NCBI GenBank assembly: GCA_943704525.1
Contig: CALSCQ010002031.1
Span: 1 to 38,942, forward strand
Direction: 5' to 3'
Origin: Pigoraptor vietnamica
Lineage: Eukaryota > Opisthokonta > Filasterea
DNA: 38,942 nt
The stretch's first letter is position 1, and each line of letters starts with the position of its first letter. Below the pieces are notes generated by a model. The model searched no databases. It saw only the letters and a list, made by a program, of their open reading frames with translations, and had not been told where the DNA came from. This document shows, piece after piece, positions 18,033-29,505 of this stretch. The translations under genes were made by a program, and so were the position numbers.

Positions 18033-20227
18033 ATGCCGCAGTTCCCTCAGACGCCGCCGCAGAGCCCTCGCAACGGGGACACGGCCTCTACGACCGGCGA
18101 CTCGAACGAGGAGAAGAAGAAGACGAAGTTCGTGTGGCTGCCAGAGTGCGGCATCTGCGCGACTCACATTGCCAAGTTCGTATGCGCCGGCTGCATTCAG
18201 AGCAGGTGCGTGTGTTTGGGCACTGTCGTGGCGTGCGTGCTTCTTCGTGTTGTCTCTCCGTCATTTATTTGACGTTGTCGCGTTCACAGCGTTGCCGTGA
18301 AGAGGGACGAATGGAAAGCTGCGTGCGTAAGGCGAGATGAAACGGCAGAGGCCACCCTGCGGCGCATTCGGCGTCACGTGGACGCGCTCGCCTTCAAGCC
18401 CGAGATGTCACGGTGGGCTTGCCTTCGATGGTGGAGAGACGGGCCGCGGAGGCTTTGTGTGGGGCGTGGAGAACGTTGTTGCGGTGAAGAAAGGGAGGAG
18501 TGGACGCTGATGCGGGAAAGAGAGAGAGGAACGGCTAGAAAGGGCATGGGGAGGGAGGGCGTGGTGTTCGTATCCGAGTGGTAAATGCGAGGGGCGTTGA
18601 TGCAACGGGTGATATGGTCCGCTCTTGGTGCTCAAGTGAATGTGGGCGCTGCTTTTTTTCCGTCCAGGGTGACAGCCGAAGTGGAGAGCCTGAAGGCGTC
18701 CGTTGCGCAGATGCGGGCAGCGTGCGAAAAGGGTGCGCGGCACATGCGCGCATGGCCCTCTGCCGTGTGTCAGTCATTGGCCACTCCACTGTCGCCACAC
18801 TCCTCTTCTTTCCTTCCACTCTGTGGCCATTGTGCCGCTATTGCCCTCTCAACAACAATGCCACAGAGCATTCCTGACCCTGGTGTTACTCCACGGCAGA
18901 AAAACGCACGCTCAAGGCCGCGCAGGCTGCTCTCGCTGAGCGTGCGGCATCGATCGAGCGGCGGCGGCAGGCAATTGGGGCACGCGCACGAGCGGCCGAG
19001 GATAGAGTGCGCGCGGAACAGCTGGACGAGGCACGACAACGGTGTGTGTGCGCGCCCGTCGGTGGGCTTGGTGGCGTTCCCGCATGGCGTGCTGATGCTG
19101 ACCCGTCGCCCGTCGATGTCTTGTGGCGTTGCCCATGGCAAGCTTCGCCTGATGCTCACTCGACACGTGTGTGCCTTCACACCGTCCGCGCGTGCACAGG
19201 CTGTCCCTTCGGCTGCAGGAGGTCGCGGAAATGCGCCGCATTCGCGCGGGTGACCTGCTGGCCGTGTTCCCTGTCCGGGTGGCGTCCGAGTCGCACAGCC
19301 GCATTCTCACCATTGCCCTTCCAAACCACGGCGATTACTCGAGTGGGTTCACGGAGATGGCGTGTTTTGTGCGCCATTGAACCCACACATGCAACTTCAG
19401 TGTTAACTTCTGCCTCCGTGTAACACGGACTGTCCTCTCGCAGGCGTTACTCCCGAGCACCTCAGCGCGGCCATGTGCCACGGCGTGCAGGTTGTCTTCC
19501 ATCTCTCGCGCATTCTGGACGTGTGGATCCCGCAGGACTATCGCTACACTGACTTTTGCGGCGTCGATGGCAACACGGGCTTTGTGCCGCGTCCGTTCAG
19601 CAAGATATCCGTGTCGATCGCAAAGCTCAACGCGGCCGTCGCAGCTCTCTGCGCCTCGCAGGTCAGTGCGCTCTCGCGTTCAATTGTGTGTGCGATGGCC
19701 AATTATGACATGTGGCCTTTGTTGGTTTAAAGGGCTGTGCGGTTCGCGGTTCGGTGGCGGTTGCGCAAACGCTCAAGAACATTGTCGCGTGTACATCGTC
19801 ACCTCTCCTTGGACGGTAATGCGCTGTTGTGTGTGTGTGTGTGTGTGTGTGTGCTTGTGTGCGTGTATGTGTGTGTGGGCTTGCGTGTGTGTGTGTGTGC
19901 GTTTCTGTGCTTTGAACGCCCTAACGTCTTGTTTGTGACAGGGACGGGCCGTTTTCCACTTATTTGAAAATTGTGTCTGCCACCCCAACCACAAGAGAGT
20001 ATGTCGAGGTAACAGCGTTTTTTTTTTGTTTTTTTTTTTCCGGTACTTCCTACTGTTTCCACACACACAGGCTCTTATAGGCGGCGGCCTCCTGACGTTG
20101 TTTTTCGCAGGCGCCCATCGAGTCGCTCGAGGAGAGCGAGGACGAGACGCTCGACGGCTGGGAGACGGTCGACACGTCCGAAGTGCCGCACGAAGAGCCG
20201 TCGAGTCGGAGGGGTTCGGTTGTCTGA
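18033..20227 (+). CDS. ATG14: ATG14/Barkor-like autophagy subunit of class III PI3-kinase complex
   Basis: Directs the Vps34-Vps15-Beclin 1 lipid kinase to autophagosome formation sites. Exons 18033-18205, 18290-18412, 18668-18732, 18900-19041, 19200-19342, 19444-19661, 19733-19815, 19942-20008, 20111-20227; 1131 nt, 376 residues. The N-terminus has the paired cysteines typical of ATG14 (CGIC at 39-42, CAGC at 51-54, followed by IQS). A central coiled coil of about 100 residues (KRTLKAAQAALAERAAS and on) is followed by the conserved fold: DLLAVFPV, ALPNHGDYS, LSRILDVWIP, FCG and LGRDGPF, each matching blocks I recall from animal ATG14, as does the acidic DETLDGWETVD near the end. The protein stops soon after this, so the C-terminal BATS membrane-sensing segment of animal ATG14 is not seen. 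It is convergent with the GT54 gene, whose stop lies 70 bases away. UVRAG is the alternative, but the CxxC pair favours ATG14. Confidence 0.87.
19828..19898. repeat. (TG)n tract in ATG14-like intron
   Basis: TG-rich tract with interruptions that fills much of the intron at 19816-19941, starting a dozen bases after the donor. Confidence 0.9.
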
Positions 20228-20296
20228 GCGCGACGGTCACGCAACGGTGCACGACAGTCTCGAAATGGCACATCACGCGTTCCGTGGTGCGCCGCC

Positions 20297-22312
20297 TCAC
20301 GTGGCGATCGCTATGCTTGCGAGCACGTATTCGCTGTTCGGTTCCATCGATCCCTCGATTGCGATGCGCATCGCCGCAACAATCCGGCGGGGCACGTACT
20401 TAGTGACGGCGGTGCCGAGCACTCCAAAGCTCGCCGCACGTTCAAACTGCCTGCCATCGGCCGACACGAGCAGCGACGCACCGCTGATGCGTCCAGTGCT
20501 GGTGCCTGGCTCGCCCGTCTTGACCGTGATCGACGACACGGCGTGCGGCTTCGCGAATGTGAACTGGCAGTATTCGCCCGCCTCGCCGCGCGACAGTCGC
20601 ACGAGTCCGTCGCCGCCGTACATGGCGAGGGGGTCGCCGACGACGACGCCGACGCTGCACGTGGCCGTTGCGATGGGATTTCCGTTGTCGTATGCGGCTG
20701 TGGCCACCTTCACGAGGGAGCCGTCTTGGGCGACCTCCACCTTTGTGGGCGCCTCGACGAACTGCGTCTTGCCGACTAAGGAGCTCTCCTGCGCAAACGG
20801 AAGGTCTGGATGAGGCGAAGCACACGCCACGCGCACACAAGCGTGAATTGCGTCTCTGGTGCCGTCGACCACTGCGAGCAATTTGACCTGCACGTGATCC
20901 GGGTGACGCACCTTGCCGATGTGGTGGAATAGCTTCGGGACGTTTTTGACGTCGTCGAATTGGTAGCGCGTGACCTGCCACAGGTACATGAGGAGGTCGA
21001 CGGGGTGTTGGTTGTAGTACCGCGCCGTGAAGGAGGCAAAGTCGGCGGCGTCGGCGGCACGTAACAGCTTGCCGATAAACCCGTACGGCGAAAATGCGAG
21101 AATGACCCAGTTCCCGTGTGCGTGTTGGCCGACCGTGGAGCTGCGGGGCACGCGAAAGTGGAAGTAGGGCTTAGAGGGCGAAGCCCATTGCAAACAGGTT
21201 GTGTTACAGCGAAGAGGGGTGCTGTTCCAATTATATTCGGCGCCCCGCACGTAGACCCACCTTATCTGCAGCGGCCACCCCCTGTTCGCCAGGACGTCGT
21301 CCTCCATTTGCAGATAGTACTGCGGCGCATGCGTCGCGACGGCGTAATTGACGAGGAGCGCATAGTCCACGCACTGCTTGGACCGCCACTGACGGCGCGG
21401 CAGCGGGTCGTCGTAGTTGGGCGGAAGTGACGCCTCATCGAACTTCGGGTAGAATGAAGGGTGCGCCCGCACAAGGTCCAGCGCGCCCGATGCCACGAGT
21501 GACGGGTACCGCTGTGCAATTTCCGACAGCAGCGCCTGCGTCGACTCTTCGCGCCCGCCGGCATCCGCGACAAAAACCACGACCGAAACAACGCCCTTCT
21601 CAAGCTCGCGGTGCTCGCAGCCCTTCACGAGTGAGTCGAGTGTGGCGAAGAGGTATTCCCTCGTCTTGGTCGGCCGCGTGATTGTGGGCACTCCCACCGT
21701 TATAACCGGCTGTCGCACCCGCGCACGTGAAGTCGCTGTTCGCAGGAAGGCAGTTTTCTCTTCGTATTAGTACGTTACACGGCAAACACAGTCACGAGAT
21801 ACAAGTCGCAGTCATCGAGCACGGTTACGCAGACACGTCAACAGCAGCTGAGGGAAACAAAGGGCGCACCTCGTGTTTGCGAGATGAGAAGGGGTATGTT
21901 CGCCGAGGTGTCACCCCAGGGCAGGGTGGCCGCGAGCCCTTCCTCACGGGCCGCTGCTCGTTTGGCCGGGTGGGACGGCGGCCGTTGCTTGGGTTGCTGC
22001 ATCGACTGAAACATCGACGAAAGCGTTCCTGTCGAAAGAGGAAAGGACCGAGGGAAATATGAGAGAAACTCACGCGGGTAGCGAAGTAAGACAATGTCCT
22101 TTTGACGGGGGGCCTTCCTACGCAGCAGACGTCGGTGGTTCACTGGCTCCAGACTGTGACTGACACGGCTCTGAATGCTGCCGTCGCATCCCCTCACCAT
22201 CGCTGTAGAGAAAGACGAGAAGCAACACGGTCAGCGCAACTGCCGAGAGGGGCAGAAGGCGGCGGTCTCCGCGTGCGCAGCCACGACAGAAGCGAATGCT
22301 GGCCATCATCAT
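20297..22312 (-). CDS. MGAT4-like beta-1,4-GlcNAc transferase (GT54), type II membrane
   Basis: In animals MGAT4 enzymes add a GlcNAc branch to the alpha-1,3 mannose arm of N-glycans in the Golgi. Minus-strand exons 22312-22198, 22028-21870, 21735-20297; 1713 nt, 570 residues. The start is the first of three consecutive ATG codons. The signal anchor (LLPLSAVALTVLLLVFLYS) sits in exon 1 at about residues 17-37. Family blocks are ITVGVPTITRP at the start of the catalytic domain, YYLQMEDDV with the nucleotide-sugar/metal-site acids (E236, D237, D238), FSPYGFIGKLLRAAD and KLFHHIGKVRHP. The C-terminal 130 residues form a beta-sandwich-like module (GEYCQFTFAKP, ISGASLLVSADGRQFE) like the CBM32-type lectin domain of animal MGAT4. 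Two CCAAT words (22326-22330, 22334-22338) lie just upstream of the start. GT54 is well supported; branch specificity is inferred. Confidence 0.86.
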
Positions 22313-22759
22313 TCGCCACGACGCTCCAATCTCCCAATTACGGTGACCGAAGTAGGCGGCCTCGGGGGTTGAGAGGCACCGTAGGATGGTTCGGAGCACG
22401 GCGACAGTGGTCGGAGTAGCGCCTTCCTTTCTCCTTTTCCTCGTGTCCTTTTTTCTTCCCAGACCGATCCGGTCGACTAATGGCGGGTACCATGGGCCTG
22501 CCGAGAAATTTCCTTTCCCAGGGGACCACGCCGCCCCTCACGTGATCTCGAATTCCACAGTCACATTCAGACTAGTCCGCGCCCACGCTTGAGCCTCAAC
22601 ACGAGTTGCTTACACACAGTGGCTGAGAGAAACGGTGCGCGCGCGCGTTTTCATTTTTCAGAGCACTCAACGCCAACGCACAGCATGCCGAACGAAGGCT
22701 TCGCATCTCAGATACACCGGAGCGCCAGGCACACAGGAGCCACCAGACTCCATTCCACC
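22313..22759. other. Intergenic region between GT54 gene start and coatomer gamma stop
   Basis: Contains the presumed GT54 promoter (minus strand) with two closely spaced CCAAT words at 22326-22338, a pyrimidine-rich run at 22420-22460, and the coatomer gamma 3' untranslated region on the right. No gene seen. Confidence 0.5.
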
Positions 22760-23653
22760 TCACGCAATGGCCGCACAGATGATCTCGCTCGTGGCCGGGT
22801 TTGGCGAGCGCACCGTCAGCTGCATCGCGACACCGGTCGACGGCTCAAACGCGAGCTGGGCGCGCGCGAGGACCTGGTCGCCGCCCTTGAAAATCCCAGA
22901 GACGAGAAGCGTGTGCGTGTTCTTTCCCTTCGCCACGACGTCCGACTTCTTGCACGGGAACATGCCGAGGAAACCAATCACGCGCGACACGGCCTCTGCA
23001 AGCAGCGTCAAAGGGGCGGAAGTGAGCGAGGGCGTCATCGAACGGACATCAAAGAGCAAGTGGGGGTGCAGCAAAAAAGGGAATGGTGTAACGTATTGTC
23101 CAGTTGATGCGCCGATAGTAAACTTCACAGGCACGCGCGACCATGCCAGATACGCTGAACCCCGCGGTGCACGCACCCTCGAGGCTCTTCATCGACGATA
23201 GTGCAAACGTCTCCTCGACCTGGCCCTCGTCGCCCGCGGCCTCCCACGCCTGCTCAAACTCGCCGGTGACGTTGTGCGGCAGCATAAAGTCGGCCGTCGT
23301 AAGCTCCAGGTCCTCGATCTGCAGGTGGGTGGGTAGGAAGGTGAGCACGTATACATACACACATGACAATGCACACAAACCACACACACTTACATACACA
23401 CACATCACCATAACATTCATTCGCATCGGAGAGAACAGAGACACCCCACCAGATAAGAGTCCTCGTAGCCCTCTTCGTCCGGCTCGCCCGTGTTCGGATC
23501 GCAGTCCTTGACAATAAACTTGAGCGTGTTCGTCACCACGCCAGTCACTGCGGGGAGCAGCCACAAGTCAGCAGGTCATGCAGCGCACTCTACGGCACAG
23601 AGCACTCTTCGCAACAAAAAAGATACGAAGCGCATGCCCACAAAATTGTGTGT

Positions 23654-23689
<36 letters not shown>

Positions 23690-26600
23690 GTCCACGCACC
23701 GCTGCCGCCCTCCTCCGGGCCACGCAGCACGGCGTAGATTTGCGAAGGCGTGCCGTAGGGAAGCTTCTCGATGGGAATGACGCGCTCGAGGACAAAGGCG
23801 CCGTCAACGGCAAGGTCCACGCTCACGTGCTCCAGGAACTGAGACAAGAACAGAAGAGATGCGTCAGGGTCAGATGCACTTGCCCGCACACTCACACACT
23901 CACACGTTCGCAGCAAGCACGCGCGCAGATACATGCGGCTTCGAGTGTCTACACACACACATCAAATCCAGGCATATGAAATGGCACCCACCTGGTCGTT
24001 GAGCGTGTTCGTGACGTCGTACTGCAGCACGACGTGCGAGTTGAACGTGTGCTTGGTGCACGTGACCACATACTCCGTCTCGGCCTCCGTGAGCGGATGG
24101 GGTTTGGAAGACTTGAACAGCCCGCCGAGCGCTGCGGTGCGACAAGACCGGGGCGTAAGCTTCGACAGCAATGCACCGCACATTCGCGCGTCGCAAAAAA
24201 CACAGGCATTTACGCGTGAAATAACAACCGACTGTCAAAGGTTATAGAGGCAGACGACGACAGGGAGAAAGAGGTCGCGTACCGTTGATGGCGGGAATCG
24301 CGGCGAGGCGCGTGGCAGTGACTTCCTGCGAGTTGACCTCCGGCTTGGCCTTTGCAGGCGCCGCGAGCACCTCGGCCGTAGCTGCGCGGGTGAAGGTTTT
24401 GTGGTGAGACAGGGTACGAGGCAAGGAACGATTGTAGAAAGCGACACGCACACACACCGGCGCAACAGGAGCACACGGCCACATGCACGCCAGCGCTCCA
24501 CACAACACAGCAGCACGCACTCTTCTTGGCAACGGCCTCTGGCGTGACGTTCGTCACAATCGGCACCGTCTTGATGTTGAAGGGGACGTCCGCGGGCGAC
24601 CGGATGTACTCCTGGAGGGCGCGCTCGAGACCCGCCATCGACACCATGACGTCTGCGGCGCAGGGAAGTGCGATCAGAGAGGACACGGAACGCACGCACC
24701 CGCGCGAAAGCCGCACAATGGCATCGCACACTTCTGTTCGCACGCAACGGGCGCCGCACTCTAAAGCAGAGCCTCACAAGACCATAAACTCACCATCGAG
24801 GACGAAGCGGCGCGCAACGGCGGGGTCACCCTTGAGCAAGGTGAGTGCGAGCGTCGCCCTGTCGCGCACTTCGTCATCCTGGTCCTCGAGGCATCTGCGG
24901 GGCATCAACACGCACCGGGTGAGTAACAATTCGCAGTAACGAGCAGGCAACAACGCGGAAAACTTCTTAGAGCTCCGCCCACTGCGACTCTGTCGACGCT
25001 GACGTGTGTACCCACCGAGAGAGGAGAATGAGGATGCTCGGGAGAAGCTTCTCCGACTGCGCACCAAACTTCGCGAGGGCCGAAACGGCGGCCGCGCGCA
25101 CGGTTGCGTTCTCGAGAATGATCCTGAGGTCATCAATGAAAGAGAATCAGCGCTTGTTTACGCAAGGGCTCTAGTTTTCTCTCAGCAACCAATTCCATCG
25201 GAGAAAACGAACACCAGCGAACCCTGCGCGACCACGTAGGCACTTGTATGGCCGCACGTGACACCGAGAACACACAGCAAGGACGCACCGGTTGTAGATG
25301 TGGCGGATGTACTTCGACGGCGTCTTCGAGAGGGGCCCAAGGCGCCCGAGCAGCGCAAGCACGCGCGTGGAGAGGTTCGTGTACTCGCAGTCCTCGATAA
25401 ACTCGCTCAGGTGGGACAGGCCTGGCAGACGAAATGGCATAGTTAGGAAGGAGCATAACGCAACCCAGTCGCACTGACACAGATAGATCGGCGACACACA
25501 TCGACAGGAGCAACTATCAACAACCGGCCGCACACGAGCAACACATACGCATACACACACCACACCACACCACAAACACAACACACGCACCCGTCTCCTT
25601 CGCCTCGGGGATCTCGGCGATAATGCCCGAGATGGTGTCGACGATCGCCTTCTTGTACTCGTAGCCGCCCTCGTCGCGAAGGACGCCCGACAGGAATCCC
25701 ATCATGACGGCCTGCTTGCTGGGGAACTTGAGGCACAGCGAGCGGATGGCGTCAATGACGACAATCTTAAACTCGTCCGAAATCTCCGACATGAACGACG
25801 AGATCTGCTTCATGAGCCGCTCGATCGACCCCTCGCTGCCCGTCTTGAGTAGCGTCGTGATCGCAAGCGTCGCAATGCTCCGGTTCGAGTCGGTGATGAG
25901 ATTCTCCATGTCCAGATTGCATGACGTCACCGCCAGCGGACGCGTCAGGGCCACCTGCACAGCGCGCACGAAACGCACGGCCACGACACGGGTCAGCAGA
26001 CGAAAGGTGGCACTCGTTATACATGATACATCAGAGAGCGCACAGCCACAGTCCATAGGATCCAAGAGCGGAAGATACAAGGGACGCGGCCGCACCTTGT
26101 TGAGTGAGCGGACGGCGGCGAAGCGCAGCGTCGGCTTGGGCGAGCTGAGGAACATTTGGAGCACCGAGATGGCGGGAGTGAGTTCCCGCGCGGTGGCGCC
26201 AGAGAGGGAGCAGATGGCGCGCGCGGCCTCGTAGACGACCATTTCGCTCTTGTGGCGCAGGCACTGTTCGAGGAAATCAAAGAGCATCTTCATCGACTGT
26301 GCTCGGGAGAGAGAGGGAGAAAGAGGTAGAAAGAGGGAAAATTAGTGACTCGGGACGCAGGTTCATATGGAAAGCAGACGTGCACGCATTGCATCAACTG
26401 CTCATTGCATTCACCGCTCAACCACGCGCGAGACACACACAGACACTACAGATACACACACACGCGCGCGCGCACACACACACACACAGACACAGACACA
26501 AATACACACACAAAAACCCCACCTGCTCGTCGCCGTCGTCGAGCGCCTGCGACGCATAGCGGATAAGCAGGCAGTACGCGTGGGGCGACCGCAGCGAGCC

Positions 26601-27219
26601 CTTCATGAGGGACGAGAGCAGCTTCGAAACGGCCAGCTTGTCCTTCTGCTTGAGGTGGTAGAGGAGGCCGAGCGCATGGTACTGTCGTTGTGCGATTGTT
26701 ATGGGAAGAGAGGGAGCGAGTGAGTGGACGTTCATGTTGCACACACGCGACAACAACGTGACTACCGACGCGCAGCACTCTACACGCGCACAGAGCACAT
26801 CATTCGCAGCGGCGCCAAAGTCAGCAGTGACACGAACACGCAGCAACAAGGTAACTACGGGCGCGCACAGAGCACGACCAACGCACCTGGACCATGTTCG
26901 ATTTGGACTGCAGGGCCTCCTGGATCTCGTTCACCCAGCGCTTCACCACGTCAAAGTTGTCCTTCAGGAGGGCGACGGACGAGACGAGCGCGGCACTCGC
27001 GACGGTCGGGTTCTTGTCGACAATCGCCGTCTTCAGGTAGCGCTCAATGCCTTGCAACATGGTGCTCTGTGCGACAGACGAACACGAGTGAGATTAGGTC
27101 TTTGCCGCCAATTCAAACACAGGGGTCCGCTTCACGCAGCACAGCCACGACACACAGACACATACATACACAGACTCAACACAATGAAAATCCAGCCTAT
27201 AAACGAGACGTCAGCAATT

Positions 27220-27251
<32 letters not shown>

Positions 27252-28394
27252 GCACAAACACACACACACACACACACAACGCCAACAACAACAACAACAA
27301 CAACAAAAGCACGCCGCGACACCCACGTCTGTGATCTTGCAGAGGGCGCGGATTGCGTTGGCGCGGTAGAGGTCTTCCTTGGCCGTCATGTCCTTCGTGA
27401 GGCTGCTCGTGACGATGATGACGTCCTCAGCAATGGTCGAGAGCTCCTTGATGCTCAGATAAACCATACGCCTCAGCGTAATCTGCGCAAAACCAAAGGG
27501 AAAAAAACGCGAGGCGATTGAGCAAGATTCCTTTTGAGATCAGAGCGATCAGAGCGACGCACGAGCGCGATGCAAGAAGGGAATCGCGACAAAGAGAGGC
27601 GATTGAATATGGGATTTGTTCCAAAGAGCGAACAACGCACAAGGAAGGGATCGCAGCAAGCAGCCACTGAGGCGCGCAGACACCCACGTCCTTCGACTGG
27701 AAGAGCTTTGTGATCGCAAAGAAGGTCTCTGTCGCCTCGCGCGTCCCAATGGGCTCGCCCTGCACACAAAGTGCGCATTGCACGTGAGCACAACAGGCTG
27801 GGGAAAGAGAAAGGACTCACAATACGTTCTCATCCAGCCTCGCGCGACCGCGCAGTGCGTAAACGCCAAGCACGCACAACTCCCTAGACGCACAAGCACG
27901 CGCACAACTGCCACACATGACACGCAATGCAATGCACACAAAAAAGGGCGCGCAATGCCCCACCTGAGCAATGATGTAGAGGAGCTTCGTGAGCACGTGA
28001 ACGCACTTGCGCGGGTTGACGGCATTCTCGTTGAAGACCTGCCGCGCCTCCTGCAGCACGGCGCTCTTCTCAAGATTTGTAAAGACGGTCACGTCGCCTG
28101 AGGGTCGCAAGAGAAACACATTCATTAGTTTGCAAGATGGCACAAACGAGATGGCTTCTAAAAAAAAACAACGGCATCCACAACAATGCACCACGCACAA
28201 CCATTATCATTCCGCAAAGAAGGAAGCACAGAGAGCCAAAAAGTTCGAACTGGCAATACACTAGATTAGATGGATTCGCAGCAAGACCATCACACTCAAA
28301 GAAGATGCAACCAAGCCCTCGATTTCCACTCGAATCTTTCTGCAGCCTTGCTACGATGCACACCATTGTCCTCGTCCTTCTTGTCGCGGCGCAT
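22760..28394 (-). CDS. COPG: Coatomer subunit gamma (COPI coat)
   Basis: Subunit of the COPI vesicle coat that acts in Golgi-to-ER and intra-Golgi transport. It has 18 minus-strand exons: 28394-28364, 28097-27964, 27759-27688, 27482-27327, 27066-26887, 26681-26523, 26296-26096, 25954-25591, 25421-25289, 25123-25016, 24894-24794, 24652-24521, 24381-24283, 24131-23992, 23838-23700, 23547-23450, 23318-23177, 22995-22760. These total 2625 nt, 874 residues, the usual length of the family. The N-terminal alpha-solenoid trunk is strongly conserved ([79 protein letters not shown]). A linker is followed by the appendage ([37 protein letters not shown]) and the C-terminal platform ([15 protein letters not shown]). 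The whole chain reads without a break. Exon 1 encodes only ten full codons, and its DKKDED matches animal starts. Several introns are packed with CA repeats. Confidence 0.97.
23647..23690. repeat. Compound (TG)n(AG)n microsatellite in COPG intron
   Basis: TG run at about 23647-23668 passing directly into an AG run that ends at the intron donor (23699). On the sense strand the donor is thus followed at once by CT repeats, then CA repeats. Confidence 0.9.
26452..26513. repeat. (CA)n tract in COPG intron
   Basis: CA-rich tract with CG and GA interruptions just downstream of the donor at 26522 on the sense (minus) strand, where it reads as TG. Confidence 0.9.
27218..27282. repeat. (CA)n and (CAA)n tracts in COPG intron
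   Basis: CA tract followed at 27283-27306 by AAC/CAA trinucleotides, ending 20 bases before the donor position at 27326. Confidence 0.9.
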
Positions 28395-28693
28395 GGCTGC
28401 GAATAGAGGGGGCGCTCCCTCGTCGCCTCACGCCAAGTGACCCAAGACAACAGAAGAGGGCGGCCTCTCCTCTGGCAGTGACGCACCGCACCAGGGCGAG
28501 ATGCGAGATGCGTATGCGAGTCGATACGGCTAACCCCCCAATCCCAAGACAGAATGGAACACGGAAGACTTTCCTGTCTGCAGAGGCCACATCAAGCGTG
28601 CGTGTGTGTTGTGTGTGTGTGTGCCACGCTCATCGTATGACGGGGCAGACGGAACAGCTGTGGGCTTGCATGTTGCGTGGGCACCTCCATCGG

Positions 28694-28795
28694 CGCGAAT
28701 TAAATTGAAAGAGGGGCTCCATTTTATCCGTAGTTTTGGCCATTTCCTCAATTTAATTGAGGAGGCAGCCAAGAATTGTCAGACATTAAATTGAG
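28694..28795. repeat. Cluster of inverted AATTTAATT-type repeats
   Basis: The words GAATTAAATTGAAAG, CCTCAATTTAATTGAGG (near-palindrome at about 28745-28762) and CATTAAATTGAGG lie within 100 bases. The last is the inverse of the middle one's left arm. They form alternative stem-loops in an AT-rich promoter block. Could be transcription-factor sites or the remains of a small inverted-repeat element; no target-site duplication was recognised. Confidence 0.5.
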
Positions 28796-28851
28796 GAAAG
28801 GGCAAATTTCGACGCATTTGGCGAGAAACTCAATTCAAAATGCCGACAAAA

Positions 28852-28866
28852 GTAACACGGTGTTAC
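28852..28866. repeat. Inverted repeat GTAACAC-G-GTGTTAC
   Basis: Perfect 7-base arms around one base in the divergent COPG/eL13 region. The half-site recurs 15 bases later (GTAACACC) and in other intergenic segments of the window. Confidence 0.6.
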
Positions 28867-29505
28867 AATTTACACCAGAGTAACACCAGAGTGAACTCTG
28901 CATTGTAAGACCCCTTTTCATTAATCAAAAATAAATTTTCTTGTCTATGGATTGACTATGAAAACGGGCTGTTCCAATAATCGCCCATAGTGTGCCATAC
29001 AATCCCCTTGTGGCGCATGGAGAGAGGGCCGCTCAATCACACTGGGGCACTCGCCAATTCACTACATGAGATCGCATCCCTCTGCGACGGCTTCTCTCCT
29101 TTTCGTCCATCGTCTTCTGCCCGTCTCGTGGTCCTTAGGACAGGCATTGTACGAAGGTGAGGCTCTCGTTATGCGACGATGCAGGATGGCGGTGGATTGG
29201 GCGAGGAGATGCGTGGATGCTAAGCACCTGCGCTATATCGATGGATGCGTGATAGTAGCGTAGCATGTGCTGGTGCTTCGTGTGGCTGTGGCTGGGTTTA
29301 AGAGGTGTCAGTTGGACAGGGGGACGAGGCCATGACCCTCTCGAACCTTAAGCCAGTCGTGAGGATGTGTGCATCTTGTCACTGAGCTTGCTTCTCACGG
29401 TTGCTTTGCATCACACTCTTTCCTCTCGCAACGCACGCCCTCCCAACACAACTGCACACACGACCACTCTTTCCCTCTCTCTCGGTCGCTGCGCTTCGAG
29501 CACAG

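Larger units (their letters stand above)
28395..29505. promoter_or_regulatory. Divergent region between COPG and eL13 genes
   Basis: About 1.1 kb between start codons that face away from each other. It has a CCAAT word at 28538-28542 on the COPG side and others at 28974-28978 and 29054-29058. There is an AT-rich block at 28690-28980 with repeated AATTTAATT/AATTAAATT words and an inverted repeat GTAACAC-G-GTGTTAC at 28852-28866, followed by a tandem ACACCAGAGT duplication at 28872-28893. A pyrimidine tract at 29465-29490, just before the eL13 start, resembles the leader of ribosomal protein mRNAs. No gene is supported. Confidence 0.55.

Noticed and set aside
21838-22200. Alternative middle exon of the GT54 gene that would include the 22130-22060 segment
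   Set aside because: Its acceptor phases do not fit the signal-anchor exon (phase 1). Skipping to the acceptor at 22029 fits the phase on both sides and has a strong pyrimidine tract.
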